The notes: generated by a model not told the origin, from the sequence alone. Numbered from the stretch's first letter, positions 12,070 to 24,997 are shown. The stretch is 64,000 nucleotides of DNA from Aphrophora alni (GCA_963513935.1 OY740776.1:6974724-7038723); one strand, 5' to 3'. A program made the numbers and translations.

Positions 12070-13010
12070 AATTTTTAAGAGCTAACCTAACCCATCACAT
12101 AACTTACCCTATACTAAGTATACATCAGAAAATTAAATCAACCCAACCTAACCTAACCTTACCTAATCTAACTAAACCTAACCCATCACATAACTTACCC
12201 TATACTAAGTAACTTATACATCAGAAAATTAAATCAACCCAACCTAACCTAACCTTACCTAATCTAACCAAACCTAACCCATCAAATAACTTTCTCTATA
12301 GCCTACTACGTATACATCAGAAAATTAAATCAACCCTACCTAACCTAACCTAACCTAACCCATCACATAACTTACCCTATACTACGAATAAATCAGAAAA
12401 TTAAATCAACCCAACCTAACCTAACCTAACCTTACCTAATCTAACCAAACCTAACCCATCAAATAACTTTCTCTATAGCCTACTACGTATACATCAGAAA
12501 ATTAAATCAACCCAACCTAACCTAACCTAACCTTACCTAATCTAACCAAACCTAACCCATCAAATAACTTTCTCTATAGCCTACTACGTATACATCAGAA
12601 AATTAAATCAACCCTACCTAACCTAACCTAACCCATCACATAACTTACCCTATACTACGAATAAATCAGAAAATTAAATCAACCCAACCTAACCTAACCT
12701 TACCGAATCTAACCAAACCTAACCCATCAACGCAACAAATAACTTTCTCTATAGCCTACTACGTATACATCAGAAAATTAAATCAACCATACCTAACCTA
12801 ACTTAACCTAACCTAAATTACCTAACCTAACCTAACATACCTAAACGAACCTAACCTTTCCTAACCTAACCTAACCCATCACATAACTTTCCCTATACTA
12901 CATATACAATAGAAAATTAAATCAACCTAACCTAACCTAACCTTACCTTACCTTATTTAATCTAATCTAATCTAATCTAATCTAATCTAACCTAACCTAT
13001 CCTATCCTAA
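12070..13010. repeat. Tandem array of roughly 75-140-bp units with CCTAA blocks
   Basis: The marker 'atcagaaaattaaatcaacc' occurs about nine times (near 12124, 12218, 12315, 12391, 12493, 12595, 12668, 12769 and 12908), separated by (CCTAA)n and 'taacccatcacataactt' or 'caaataactttctctatagc' blocks. It appears as a higher-order alternation of two unit types. The end decays into (CTAAT)n. Confidence 0.9.
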
Positions 13011-13140
13011 CCATTTCTTTTGAACATAAAATTTTCTTAAAGCAATTTGTAAAAAAAAAAACCACATAACCTACAAATATATATTTTTCTTCTTTTACAT
13101 TTTTATAAAACAAAGTAACACAACTATAAATAAGAGACAC

Positions 13141-13144
<4 letters not shown>

Positions 13145-13183
<39 letters not shown>
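13145..13183. repeat. (TA)n microsatellite
   Basis: About 19 TA dinucleotides. Confidence 0.97.
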
Positions 13184-13186
<3 letters not shown>

Positions 13187-14344
13187 AAATAAATTAGAAC
13201 ATTGTAAAATAAAAAAGTAGACTATTTATCTTTCTATAAATCGGACAAATTTCAAATTAGTCGAAAGACAACCGGTTTTACCAATGTATCCACTGTATAA
13301 CACTCGCGGAATGTATGTTGGTTTTATTTCCTCAAGTCGTGAGAAACAAGTACTCGGGTCAAACTCCTCTCGACTCTTAAAACTTTTCCTTAGTAATTAG
13401 TACTTCACAAGGTAAACAATCGTGAAATAGTGCAGACACTTCCTACATGCACCACGTTCATATCGAATTTCTTTGAGAAAAATCGTCCGTCCGGTGTATA
13501 CGCTAAGTTTAGGACGCGGTTTTGATGTTAACTGAGTAACCACCATTTGCAAAAATCGACAATTCTTCCATTCATGTATATTAGAAGAACGCTTACAATG
13601 AAAATATATACGAATCAATTATTATGTAAAAAGTAACTATTTCTAAGTGTTCTGGTAGACATCAGGTTTGCGTCGTCACATATCCTACCCAATAACAACA
13701 ATAAACTCGTTAATTCAAACCCCCCACAAGGGATTTTTTCTACATATTTTAATAAATTCTACAATTTTTTTTAAAGTGGAGGGACGCCCCACTGTAAATA
13801 AACGGCAGCTGCTACCTTGGTAATTTTATGACAACTTCTCTAATCAATTACGATCATAAAATGTTAAATACATTGATAGGGCCATCATGGTACTAACCCA
13901 GCCAAATCATACAATATACAAGCATTCCTTTTAAATGAAATGAACCTTGTACGTAATGTTATATTGTATTGGCAGATCAAGGGGACTTATCCAGTAGGGT
14001 AAGTTTGTTTAAAACAGTTGTTACAGGGTTTTTTAATCTCGTAATTGTGTTTATCACTAATTTCTCGACGTCAGCTACACCCTAGCAAGCGTCGTAGGTC
14101 TGTAGCCTATTAAAAAACAATTCAGAGTTTTAGTTTTTTGACAATAACTTCGCTATATGTCATCGAAGAGAGGTGGGGTTGGTACTATAATATGGAGAAT
14201 TGAAATCTGCAAGTTTATTGTGTTATAAGTTGAATAACAAACAAGATATGAATTTGATAAAAAAAAAAAATCAATAGGAGTTCAAAATGAGCATACTAAA
14301 ATCCCCTATACTAAATTTCATGTTCCTAACTTTTTTTTAGTCGC
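13184..14344. other. Gene-free stretch with a dispersed repeat
   Basis: About 13885-14045 shares 'tcatggtac', 'acccagcc' and 'tttaaaacagttgttacag' with 35375-35480. About 14130-14340 is related to 36635-36790 and 44280-44430 through 'gaattgaaatctgcaa' and 'gttgaataaca'. No exon is seen. Confidence 0.5.
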
Positions 14345-14765
14345 TCATGTGTCCTAACCTAACCTTACCAAATATAATCTAAACTAAACTAACTTATCTG
14401 ATAAATGTCCTAACCTAGCTCATCTGATGTGTCCTAACTTAACTGATCTGATGTGTACTAACCTCCTAACATAACTCATCTAATATGTCGTAACCAAACC
14501 TAACATAACTCATCTGATATGCCCTAACCTAACCTAACATAACTCATATGATATGCCCTAACCTAACCTAACCTAACTCATCTAATATGTCGTAAAAAAA
14601 CCTAACCTAACTCATCTAATATGTCGTAACCAAACCTAACCTAACTCATCTGATGTGTACTAATCTAACTCATCTGACATCTCCTAACCTAACCTAACTC
14701 ATCTGATGTGTCCTAACCTAACCTAACTCATCTGATGTGACCTAACCTAACACATTTGATGAGTC
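14345..14765. repeat. Short-unit tandem array (CCTAACCTAACTCATCTGATGTGT type)
   Basis: About a dozen units of roughly 25-40 bases combine cctaacctaac with 'tcatctgatgtgt' or 'tcatctaatatgtcg'. Confidence 0.85.
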
Positions 14766-15039
14766 CCCGAGCAATATAAAATTAAGACTAGGATACACAG
14801 ATGTCCCAATTTATCCGACGGTAGGATTGCATCAGCGTGTGTTGTCGAATCGTTGACCTTAAACTCCGCTATGTCAGCGACAACTGTCACGAGTTATAAA
14901 ATACAGGTCACTCACAAGTTTTGCATTACTGCACGAACAGTTCACTTGTCTGAATCCTTTGTGTAAATCCTTAAGTAATCACATTGAGATGAATTGTTCA
15001 CCGTAGAATTATGTAACCCTCCGGGGCCCAATACAATAC

Positions 15040-15170
15040 GGTCCAGGCGTCCCCGACGGGGTCACTAGTTATCTTTCCTATCAGTTCTCTCTTGACCAAA
15101 TTTTGTTCTTTTCGGACTCTGACTCTATTAAAGTATTCCAAGGTGATGACCGAGACAAGAAAATAATAAA
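15040..15170 (+). repeat. SINE-like family A, copy 4 (truncated)
   Basis: 'cctatcagttctctcttgac', 'ctattaaagtattccaagg' and 'gatgaccgagac'; both ends are eroded. Confidence 0.65.
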
Positions 15171-15433
15171 AGAGTCAATCATGTGCTAAAAAAACCACAC
15201 AACTTGAGCCGTTAGGCGTTATAGGGACAGTTATTTTTTATAAAATCGAAATCTTTTAATTGTACAGACAGACAAATAGACACGAACGTGAAAAATAAAA
15301 GGATCCTTAGTTTTATCTACACAACTAATAAAGAAAAATCAATGAACATGTAATCAATCTTCATTGAATATGTCTCACATCTCACAAAAAAACTGTTTTT
15401 AAAACGCAACACATGTCTTCATTGTGTGGTTAA

Positions 15434-15655
15434 ATTAAGTTGTATTCGTCGTACAAAAAACTATAATATATGAATTCGCACTGCAATTTAATTTCAAAAC
15501 GAAATAACTTTGTTTCAAATTTGTAAGTAACGTGGTGTAAGTTAGAGAGAGAGGGGATGATATTTGACACTTTAAATTTGGCTTACGTCAAAAAAAACAT
15601 ACATATTCGTAATCAGAATAACTTCTAGTTATATTTGATATCCCCCCCATGTATA
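15434..15655 (-). repeat. Dispersed repeat, partner of 23725-23965
   Basis: 'tgtattcgtcgtacaaaaaa', 'gcactgcaatttaatttcaa' and 'cgtaatcagaataact' recur in reverse-complement order at 23725-23965. Confidence 0.7.
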
Positions 15656-15792
15656 ATATTTGCTCCCTTGTTAAATTATTTTGTTACCGCTGTAATTTCC
15701 TATATGTGGGACAATACAAAGAATATGATTTTTTTAATTATTTGATTTTTTCCGCTTATACGTTTTTACTAGCAAGTATTGAATTTACAATA

Positions 15793-15903
15793 ATATTTCA
15801 AGTGAAAAATATACGACCTAGACTGGGAAACGAACCCAGGACCTTTGACCTCAGGTTCGATTCCCAGTCTAGGTCGTATATTTTTCACTTGAAATATTAT
15901 TAA
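15793..15903. repeat. Inverted pair of SINE family B 3' ends
   Basis: The right arm has a perfect Pol III B box (ggttcgattcc) followed by cagtctaggtcgtata and 'tttttcacttgaaatatta'; the left arm is its reverse complement, separated by about 20 bases. The arms are close to identical over about 48 bases, so a strong hairpin is possible. Confidence 0.85.
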
Positions 15904-16499
15904 AAAGAATATGAATGCAAAGTTTGAAATTTATCACCTTGTCTTGCGAAGTAGCCTACAGATAAATTGACGGACAGAATCGCGCGTTAAATTATAAAAT
16001 CTTTGGTTTTTACCTACTAAAAACATACTACTAGAAATTATAACTGCTTCAGAATTCGTTTAAAAACCAACCTATCTGACATAAAGGGCAGGCTGTTCTT
16101 ACATTTATGAACATCGAAAGTAAACCCCCCCCGCCCCCCGGAGAGTCTGTTCCGCTCCGAAGAAAGTAGTCCCATTTAAAACGGACCTAAATGTTAATAG
16201 ATGATATCGTGACCCATCGGAACGTTGGCCGGTGTGACCTAGTGAAGTGAAATGGGCCAAAACAAAGATCGAACAACATTCTAACTGTGCCCTGACCTCT
16301 AGAATGACCTCTGAGACAGCGTGATCACGTGATACCATTGTTGCTGTGGTATTAATATCAGTCCGATAGTGCAGACCTTTTATTTAACAATGGCCGATAT
16401 TGTGAACGAGAATAGGTCAGACATAGTGACTTCAAATTTTTGTTTACATTTCCGTTTTGTTTTGGTGTAAATAAAAAGCAGTTTTGTAATAATTTATTA

Positions 16500-16830
16500 C
16501 GAACTTTAATGTATTATTTAAATGATTTTTCAAATTAATTTGGTTTTGAAGCAATTTTGGATGTTATGGACAAACTACCAAGATACGAAATTTTGGTTTT
16601 CACCCAAATAATTCGGTTATCTTTTAAAAGTTACAGAAAAAAATAATAACAACAGTTTTGTTCGTCATTTAAAAACATTTTGCAAAGTTAGCGGTTTTTG
16701 AGATATTTGGTAGGCTATTACAAATTTAAACGGCCGCCATTTTGAAAATAAATGAAAGGTCGGTTTTATTTTATTTTTTGTACATGGGTAGAAGATGTTA
16801 TTCCAAATATGTGGTGTCGTGGGGTGAACG
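16500..16830. repeat. Degenerate piece of the foldback CAGGGTGTTTC family
   Basis: 'ttcggttatcttttaaaagt', 'tacagaaaaaaataataac', 'gccgccattttgaaaat' and 'gaaaggtcggttttat' follow the internal order of 45207-46091. No termini were found. Confidence 0.45.
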
Positions 16831-18669
16831 AATCAGGTACCAGTCGGGCGGATATAGGTTAGGTTAGGTTAGGTTAGGAACAGATGACCCTAGTTCTCCA
16901 AAGTGTCGAGCTAACCCCACGTCGAGCAAACCCCCACGTAATCAAATATGTATACAAAATTTGAGTTCAACATTTATCCTACTTCCAAAGATATTAAGTA
17001 TTTTGTAAAAAAAACAAAATGGCGGATTTTTTCTTTATTTTCCCTACTAGAACACGTCCATAATGTTTCTCCGTTTCTTCCTAAATCACCTTCCATAACG
17101 AAATATTGCACGATTTCGAGCGACGGGTGCAACGACTAGTTTCAACTAAATCGGTAGAGCCAATTTTGAGTTAAAAGCACATTGGGTCTTTTCTATTATA
17201 CGACCGCATGGCTCAAATTATTTTCTATACTAGTTGTGTGACTATTTTTCGCTATTTATTGGTTGGTTTCTTGATAAAGTAAAAGTTCAATAGACAGCCT
17301 GCGCATTGTCTCCTTATCTGATCAGTTACTCCGAGTTGCACCGACCTAACCTAACCGGAAACCCCATCAATAAACTGATCTGTTCGATCAAATTATCAAA
17401 GATATTGTAGTATTTTGGCCACCAGAAGTGTAAAACCTAACCTAACTTAACCTAACCTAACCCAGACCTAACCAGAAGTGTAAAAGTCATGAAAACGTTC
17501 ACATGTAAGTTTGTGTTGGTGTGTTTTTCTATTTTGTATATTTGTGTGTTTTGTAAAAAAACAATAAAACCATTTATTTTATAGATGATTTTATCAATTG
17601 AGGTGAGAAAACCTACTTTATTGTCGTTCTATTAGTATAGAAAATAATTTGAGTCATGCGGTCGTATAATAGAAAAGACCCAGCACATTTTTTATAAAAT
17701 CATCAATTTTTTTAGTTTTCATTTAGAGGTTACACTTGAGTAAAATTTTGATCATAATCTATAATAATTTTATATCCCCCCCCCCGCTAGCTACCCCCAA
17801 ATATTTGAGTAATCAATAACAAGAAAGGCCAAAATATGATTAATAAACGTTGACATTTTAAATTTCATCTAAATCGGTTCGCACGTTTGAGCTATAGAGC
17901 GCGACACAGATGACATTCCTCATATTGGAAGGCCTCAAAGCTGTAGTACTCACTACGCCTAAGCTGGGGTCGGTGACGCGTAACTAGAAGTTTTCTAAAA
18001 TATCAAAAATTATATTCAAGCTGTTTCCATCATATTTGTATAACATTCCAGGACACCCTGTGTTTGAACTCTACCTTTAAAACTGCAATTAGAGCATTTA
18101 GTTCTCCATTAACACAAATGTCGAAATCTTCAATTACAGCAAAGTTTGTTGTTTGGAGATACCAACCTGTGTCTACATTACAACAGACGACGAGCATTGC
18201 ATAACTAAGACCTCCATTTTATGCTTATCCAATTCAATCTGTTGAAATGTTATAATTGGGTTGCTATGACAACCGAACTGTTAAATCTCGTTATTTATAG
18301 ATAGATTTGTTGGATAGTTGATGATTTCAATTTGTCTAATAGTTTGTGTTTATTTTTGCAGGTATGGTGTAAAACGGCTGATGGACGGGAAATTAAATTT
18401 AAGGACTTCTTTTGAGGTATTTTATTAAATTAAATTAACGTTTTTGAAGTTGTTTGCGATTAGAACACAAGTAAGAGGTCTTTACGTAATTAATTAACAG
18501 TGTGAAGAGGTAAATAAACAGTGCGAAAAATATTGCACAAGCTTTCTCTCTTGCCTGTCGCCAAAACAAAATAAAAACCAAAAATTATATAGCGAAAAAA
18601 TATCAGTAGTTGTCTGTCAAAAAATGGAAATGAATAAAGGAGATCATCTTTGAAAACATTTTCATATAT
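16831..18669. other. Gene-free, AT-rich stretch
   Basis: Short TTAGG or CCTAA tracts at about 16858 and 17345-17470. A pair of 'gaccgcatggctcaaattat' (about 17202) and its reverse complement (about 17640) brackets roughly 470 bases, possibly another inverted-repeat element. Confidence 0.45.
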
Positions 18670-19056
18670 TTAAGTTAGGTTAGGTTAGGTAGGGTTAGGA
18701 TGGGTTGGGTTAAATTAGGATAGGTTAGGTTAAGTAGGGTTAGGTTGGGTTGGGTTAGGTTAGGTAGGGTTGTATTAGGTTAGGTTGGGTTAGGTTAGGT
18801 AGGGTTGTGTTAGGTTAGGTTGGGTTAGGTTAGGTTAGGTTAGGTAGGGTTGTGTTAGGTTAGGTTAGGTTAGGTAGGGTTGTGTTAGGTTGGGTTGGGT
18901 TAGGTTAAATTAGGTTAAGTTAGGTAGTGTTAGGTTGGGTTGGGTTAGGTTAGGTTAGGTAGGATTGTATTAGGTTAGGTTAGGTTGGGTTAGGTTAGGT
19001 AGGGTTGTGTTAGGTTAGGTTAGGTTAGGTAGGGTTGTGTTAGGTTAGGTTAGGAC
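18670..19056 (+). repeat. Degenerate TTAGG array
   Basis: Almost pure ttaggttaggtagggttgtg-type sequence with higher-order variants (TAGGG, TTGGG, TTGTG). Confidence 0.95.
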
Positions 19057-19394
19057 GCTATAAACACGTTCATCGTATTCGATTAAACAAAGCTTTAAAG
19101 GTTGGGTTGTAACTTTAGGTTTCAATCATTAATCTGGACACTTTACTAAAGTTTTAATGAAATCTGTTGAACTAATTTTAAGAAGTTACGTCTTTTGTAG
19201 CAGCCTCATCGCAGAATTTGTTGTTTTTTCAAGAGGTGGGGGACCAATATGTTTTGTTTGGGTCCATAGAGGCTACATTTGAGCAAACTTTAACAATTAT
19301 TGTTATTCGCGTTTTATCAAATCGATTTAAGTAATTTATCCTTGTGGCAGATATCCCAAAATTTGATTTTTCTCCCTAGTTGCTTAAAAGGCAA

Positions 19395-19570
19395 AGATTC
19401 GGTCGTCATCACCTTCTTTTTTAAAAGAAAATTAAATAAAAACACCTACCCCTCAATACTCTAATAACGTCAGGGTTCGAAAGAGAACAAGAGTTGGTCA
19501 AGAGAGACCTGATAGGAAAGCTGAAAGGTGGGGATCTAATCTAACACTACCTAGATCCTCGGGTACGCTA
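19395..19570 (-). repeat. SINE-like family A, copy 5
   Basis: Minus-strand copy with 'aagagaacaagagttggtca', 'agagagacctgataggaaag', a 'ggggatctaatctaac' B-box-like block and 'ctacctagatcc'. Confidence 0.75.
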
Positions 19571-19884
19571 TACCCCCGTACTGACTATATACTGACCCCT
19601 ACAGTTTAGTTAATTTACGCCCTTTTCTATCCGCAAACACGGACACCCTGTGTTACGATAATAAAAACAAATCGCTCGACATAGAAACGAAGCTGAGTGA
19701 CCCAGACACCTGGATACAATACATCGAAACTGTTATGCAACGTAACATTGCTAATTACGTATCGAGAGGTCGAACGCTTTATCATTGCGAGTTAGTCATG
19801 AAGAGTAGAGACCGTTAGGTGACTTACCCGAGTTCATTGTATGGCTGGAGCTATTGTTGCTACGCTGTGTTGTTATCTCCATTA

Positions 19885-20690
19885 GAAATAAGCTAGGTGA
19901 GGTTAGGTTAGGTGAAGTTAGGTTAGGTTAGGAGGTTTACTAAATACAGATTTTAGTCATTTTTTTATATTTTTGTCCTTATCACCCTCGAATACTCTAA
20001 TAAGGTCGTAAGAGAACAAGAGATGGTGAGGTAAGGTTAGGTAAGAGGTTTACTAAATACACTACAGATTTCAGCCAAATTTTTATATTTTTGTCCTTAT
20101 CACTCTGGAACACTCTAATAAGGTCGTAAGAGAACATGAGATTGGTGAGGTTAGGTTAGGTCATGTTAGGTTAGGTTAGGTTAGGAGGTTTACTAAATAC
20201 AGATTTTAGTCTATTTTTTATATGTTTGTCCTTATCACTCTGGAACACTCTAATAAGGTCGTAAGAGAACATGAGATTGGTGAGGTTAGGTTAGGTCATG
20301 TTAGGTTAGGTTAGGTTAGGAGGTTTACTAAATACAGATTTTAGTCTATTTTTTATATGTTTGTCCTTATCACTCTGGAACACTCTAATAAGGTCGTAAG
20401 AGAACATGAGATTGGTGAGGTTAGGTTAGGTCATGTTAGGTTAGGTTAGGTTAGGAGGTTTACTAAATACAGATTTTAGTCTATTTTTTATATGTTTGTC
20501 CTTATCACTCTGGAACACTCTAATAAGGTGAGATGAGAACATGAGATTGGTGAGGTTAGGTTAAGTTAGGTTAGGTTAGGTTAGGTTAGGAGGTTTACTA
20601 AATACACTACAGATTTTAGTCTATTTTTTATATGTTTGTCCTTTTCACTCTGGAACACTCTAATAAGGTGAGAAGAGAACAAGAATTCCT
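19885..20690. repeat. Satellite of about 135 bp made of SINE-A fragment plus TTAGG
   Basis: 'aggtttactaaatac' occurs at about 19933, 20046, 20186, 20321, 20456 and 20591. Each unit holds (TTAGG)n plus 'cactctaataaggtcgtaag', 'agaacatgag', which is the minus-strand core of SINE family A. The last unit runs into a longer SINE-A copy (to about 20760). Confidence 0.9.
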
Positions 20691-20760
20691 CAAGAGACCT
20701 AATAGGAAAGACAACAAGGTGTAGATCCAGCTAGTGAACTGCGGATTGCTGGAGGTCCTG
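20690..20760 (-). repeat. SINE-like family A, copy 6 (end of the satellite)
   Basis: 'agagacctaataggaaagac', 'gtagatccagctagtg'; continuous with the last satellite unit. Confidence 0.65.
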
Positions 20761-21385
20761 GTATAAATCTACAAATGCACACTACAAACATAAAAATCGG
20801 TTCAACAGTTTCTAAAAACTTAGCGTATTAAATCCGTTGAATTTTTGTAAAACCGAGACGATATACTAAATTTGGGAGGGAAAACATTCTTTAGAATATT
20901 TAGATTTTTATCACATACTAGTTCCATCTAACGTTATGTTAACGATATCAACTCTAGTGAGACCGTAAACCACAAAATCGATTCTCACTCCTGAACAACA
21001 CCAACTAATCGATTCTTTTCCAACAGCGCGCTGTTCTGTCAGAAAGTAACGATAAGAATAATTTATTATCTAAATCTGAAATGGATTTCCGTTGTAGCCT
21101 ATATCAGCAGACATTATTACATCAGAACCGTAATATATAATACTTTGAACAATATAAATAGTTTCCGCTTGGATAGACACGCAAGTTGTATCAAATAAGA
21201 CTTTAATGCTTGGGTAGATGTGAATGTCTGGGAACGCTCAATTAAATGTATGGTATTTGTTTTTAAGCCTTAATCAGTGTCCTTAGAGATATTGTGAAAT
21301 GTGACCATATAGTATGCAGACGTTGGTTGACTAAACCGTCATCAGTAATACAATACACTGGTTAATTGAATAAATCCTGAAAAAC

Positions 21386-22960
21386 ACTGCACAAACTTTT
21401 CCACTTGCACATCACAACCACTACCACCCCCCTCTCTTCCAAAAAAGAACTACTTTAAATATTTAATTGTTGATCTTTTTCGGGATTTCAACCCCTATTT
21501 TTTTCACTTTTTAAAAATCGAATCTTTTCCACTTACACATCACAACCCCCCCTCTCTTAAAAAAACCAATCGTAAAAATATTTAAACTTGCTAAACTTTA
21601 ATTGTAATATTTGTCAGGATTTCAACCCCTACTTTTATCACTTTTTTTTAAATCGAATCTTTTCCTTTTACACATCACAACCTCCCCTCCCCATCTCTTC
21701 CAAAAAAGAACCAATCGTAAAAATATTTAAACTTGCTAAACTTTAATTGTGATATTTGTCTGGATTTCAACCCCTACTTTTATCACTTTTTTTCAAATCG
21801 AATCTTTTCCTTTTACACTTCACAACCCCCCTCCCCATCTCTTCCAAAAAAAACCAATCGTAAAAATATTTAAACTTGCTAAACTTAATTGTGATATTTG
21901 TCAGGATTTCAACCCCTACTTTTATCACTTTTTTTCAAATCGAATCTTTTCCTTTTACACATCACAACCCCCCTCCCCATCTCTTCCAAAAAAAGAATCA
22001 ACGGTAAAAATATTTAAACTTGCTAAACTTTAATTGTAATATTTGTCAGGATTTCAACCCCTACTTTTATCACTTTTTTTTCAAATGGAATCTTTTCCTT
22101 TTACACTTCACAACCCCCCTCCCCATCTCTTCCAAAAAAAGAACCAATCGTAAAAATATTTAAACTTGCTAAACTTTAATTGTGATATTTGTCAGGATTT
22201 CAACCCCTACTTTTATCACTTTTTTTCAAATCGAATCTTTTCCTTTTACACTTCACAACCCCCCTCCCCATCTCTTCCAAAAAAAACCAATCGTAAAAAT
22301 ATTTAAACTTGCTAAACTTTAATTGTGATATTTGTCAGGATTTCAACCCCTAGGCTACTTTTATCACTTTTTTTTCAAATCGAATCTTTTCCTTTTACAC
22401 TTCACAACCCCCCCTCCCCATCTCTTCCAAAAAAAGAACCAATCGTAAAAATATTTAAACTTGCTAAACTTAATTGTGATATTTGTCTGGATGCAACCCC
22501 TACTTTTATCACTTTTTTTTCAAATCGAATCTTTTCCTTTTACACTTCACAACCCCCCCTCCCCATCTCTTCCAAAAAAAGAACCAATCGTAAAAATATT
22601 TAAACTTGCTAAACTTAATTGTGATATTTGTCTGGATTGCAACCCCTACTTTTATCACTTTTTTTTCAAATCGAATCTTTTCCTTTTACACTTCACAACC
22701 CCCCCCTCCCCATCTCTTCCAAAAAAAGAACCAATCGTAAAAATATTTAAACTTGCTAAACTTAATTGTGATATTTGTCTGGATTTCAACCCCTACTTTT
22801 ATCACTTTTTTTTTCAAATCGAATCTTTTCCTTTTACACATAACAAACCACCCCCTCCCATCTCTTCCAAAAAAAAAAGAATCAATGGTCAAAATATTTA
22901 AACTTGCTAAACTTTAATTGTGATATTTGTCAGGATTTCAACCCCTATTTTTTTACTAAT
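21386..22960. repeat. Satellite with about 144-bp unit, 11 copies
   Basis: The marker 'gatttcaacccctac' recurs about every 144 bases (near 21485, 21619, 21763, 21905, 22050, 22195, 22341, 22490, 22633, 22783 and 22935). Units include 'aatatttaaacttgctaaac', 'tcgaatcttttccttttaca' and C-rich 'caacccccctccccatctct'. Copies differ mostly by homopolymer length. The repeated ORFs here are products of the array, not genes. Confidence 0.97.
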
Positions 22961-24219
22961 TTAAAATCCATTCATTTGTTATAAAAACGATGGATGTCAT
23001 CAATTGAAAAATTAGTCAGAGAAATGCGTTTTTTTAACCAAATTAATAAATTTAATTAATTATTTAATAATTAATAATAATGTGTTTTGTTGCTGATTCC
23101 ATGATTTACAAAACACATTACACCCTTTGGTAATACTTCTAGTTATAACACAAAAAATCCTCAAGGTTGCTTTTAAACAACTATTTTGCAACTTTGAACT
23201 AATCCAATAAAAAAAAACAGCGGTAACACCCTGTACATAAACAGTTTATCAGATAGGTTTGTCAATTCATAAACATTGTGTAAAATAAGAAAGTAATGTG
23301 CAATAAGCCGCCGACTGTGCCAAATAGCCCGAAGCTACTTTAACAAGGAGGTCGCCAGTTCTGGACCAAATTGAGTTCAGCATTCTTTAGTCAGTTTAAT
23401 CATCCACATCATTTCCTAGTCTAGGAGGCTGTGGAACGTTTCCAAGTCATTATTCCTTACTTTTTGAATTATTACAGTTCAATTGATGTAAGTTTTTATG
23501 CAACCTATTCCTAGATGTTGTAAAAATAACTCCAAAAAAACAAATTAATTCCCAATACAAATGTAAAGTTCCTTAGTTGTCAATAAAGTTTCCATTCGAC
23601 TAATTCAAAAAATTGCCTGGTTAAAATCGAGTTCTTAATGACGGCGGTCGTGGTTCATTTTTGTTTTACAGATGATTCCTTAACATTCACGAATATTTTT
23701 TTTTTTTTTGGAAACATGCGTGGGGGTATCAAATAAAAATGCAAGTTATTCTGATTACGAATATGTACGTTTATTCGACGAAAAAAATCATACGTTGGCA
23801 TTAGGCGGAATTTAAAATGTCGCATAACATGTCCCCCCCACCCCTTCTAACTTGAACACAGCGTGATCTGTAAAATCCGGGATTAAATTATTTGAATTTG
23901 AAATTAAATTGCAGTGCGCGAAATCATATATTATAGTTTTTGTACGACGAATACAACTTTCGTATAGATTCTTATAGCCTTAATTTCATCAAAATTTGAT
24001 TACATTTGAGTCGATTTCAATATAAACGATCCTAAACACGTATGAGCTTTGCTGGTATTTAGTTCTGAGAAAGTTTGTGCGAACAAAAATACCTCTGTTT
24101 TATATCAACACTATCTTATTTAAAAAAATCATTATTCAAAACATTGCGGCGTACTTTTGAATCACCCTGTATTTCTTCATTCTTAGTACGTTTTAGTGGG
24201 GACTATAATCCCGAAGTAA
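22961..24219. other. Gene-free stretch with dispersed repeats
   Basis: 23725-23965 is the reverse-complement partner of 15434-15655. Terminus-like 'aacaccctgtac' is near 23222 and 'caccctgta' near 24167. Confidence 0.5.
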
Positions 24220-24390
24220 GCTGGATGTACACCTTTCAACATGTAATCTTGATTTAGCCCCCTCTCATTCGGTTTTCCTTGACCAACTCTTGTTCTTTTT
24301 TGATTCTGATGATATTTTAGAGTCTTTATTTAATACGCTTTTCTATAAATTTTTACGAGGCAATGATAACAGATCAAGGGAAAAAATATT
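24220..24390 (+). repeat. SINE-like family A, copy 7
   Basis: 'ctggatgtacacctttcaac', 'ccttgaccaactcttgttct', 'ttttagagtctttatt' and 'gaggcaatgataacagatc'. Confidence 0.7.
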
Positions 24391-24997
24391 CTCAAAAAAA
24401 ATCAATAATACACAACACAACGTTTAAAAAAACTAGTCCATTAAAAAAAAAAAGTACAAGTTAAGAGTTCAAAAGGTGAAACCCTCCAGTTGAAGGACAT
24501 GCATGTTGTGGTTTAGAGGGGGGGCACGTTGACCTTTGAAAGGTCAACTGTATCTCTGTTAGTTCTTACTACAGGCTATGGGACAAACTCCCACGATATT
24601 AGAACCCACAGGATTTATAGATTTGTTGTATTACATAGCGCGCGGATTTAATGGCAACACTTCCGCCGGAAATAGTGTTTCAAGCCGTGATTTGAATTTA
24701 ATTGTTTTCATTCATGGTAAACCTGTGTGATAGAATCATAATCGTCGATTTAACTTTCTCACATAATATAGATAAGTTATGGGTAAAAAAATACCGTGAA
24801 TTTTTTTTTCTCTTTAACATTGATTTGTTACCAATAGAAAACTGTGATTTTATTTTATTAAATGACAAATTTTATTACAGCCGATTTTTTCTCCCCTAAA
24901 TATTAAGGCCGATTGGTTAATTGGTCGATGCAATTAATTGTTTAAAAATACTGTAACGAAGTGATTTTCAACATCTCGTCCGTCCGTCGGTGTTTCC

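Noticed and set aside
18670..19056. True chromosome end
   Set aside because: The TTAGG array is short, degenerate and flanked on both sides by ordinary sequence.
21749..22901. Overlapping ORFs of 92-146 codons with repeated peptide
   Set aside because: They are translations of the 144-bp satellite; indels in homopolymers change the frame between units, and there is no gene-like context.
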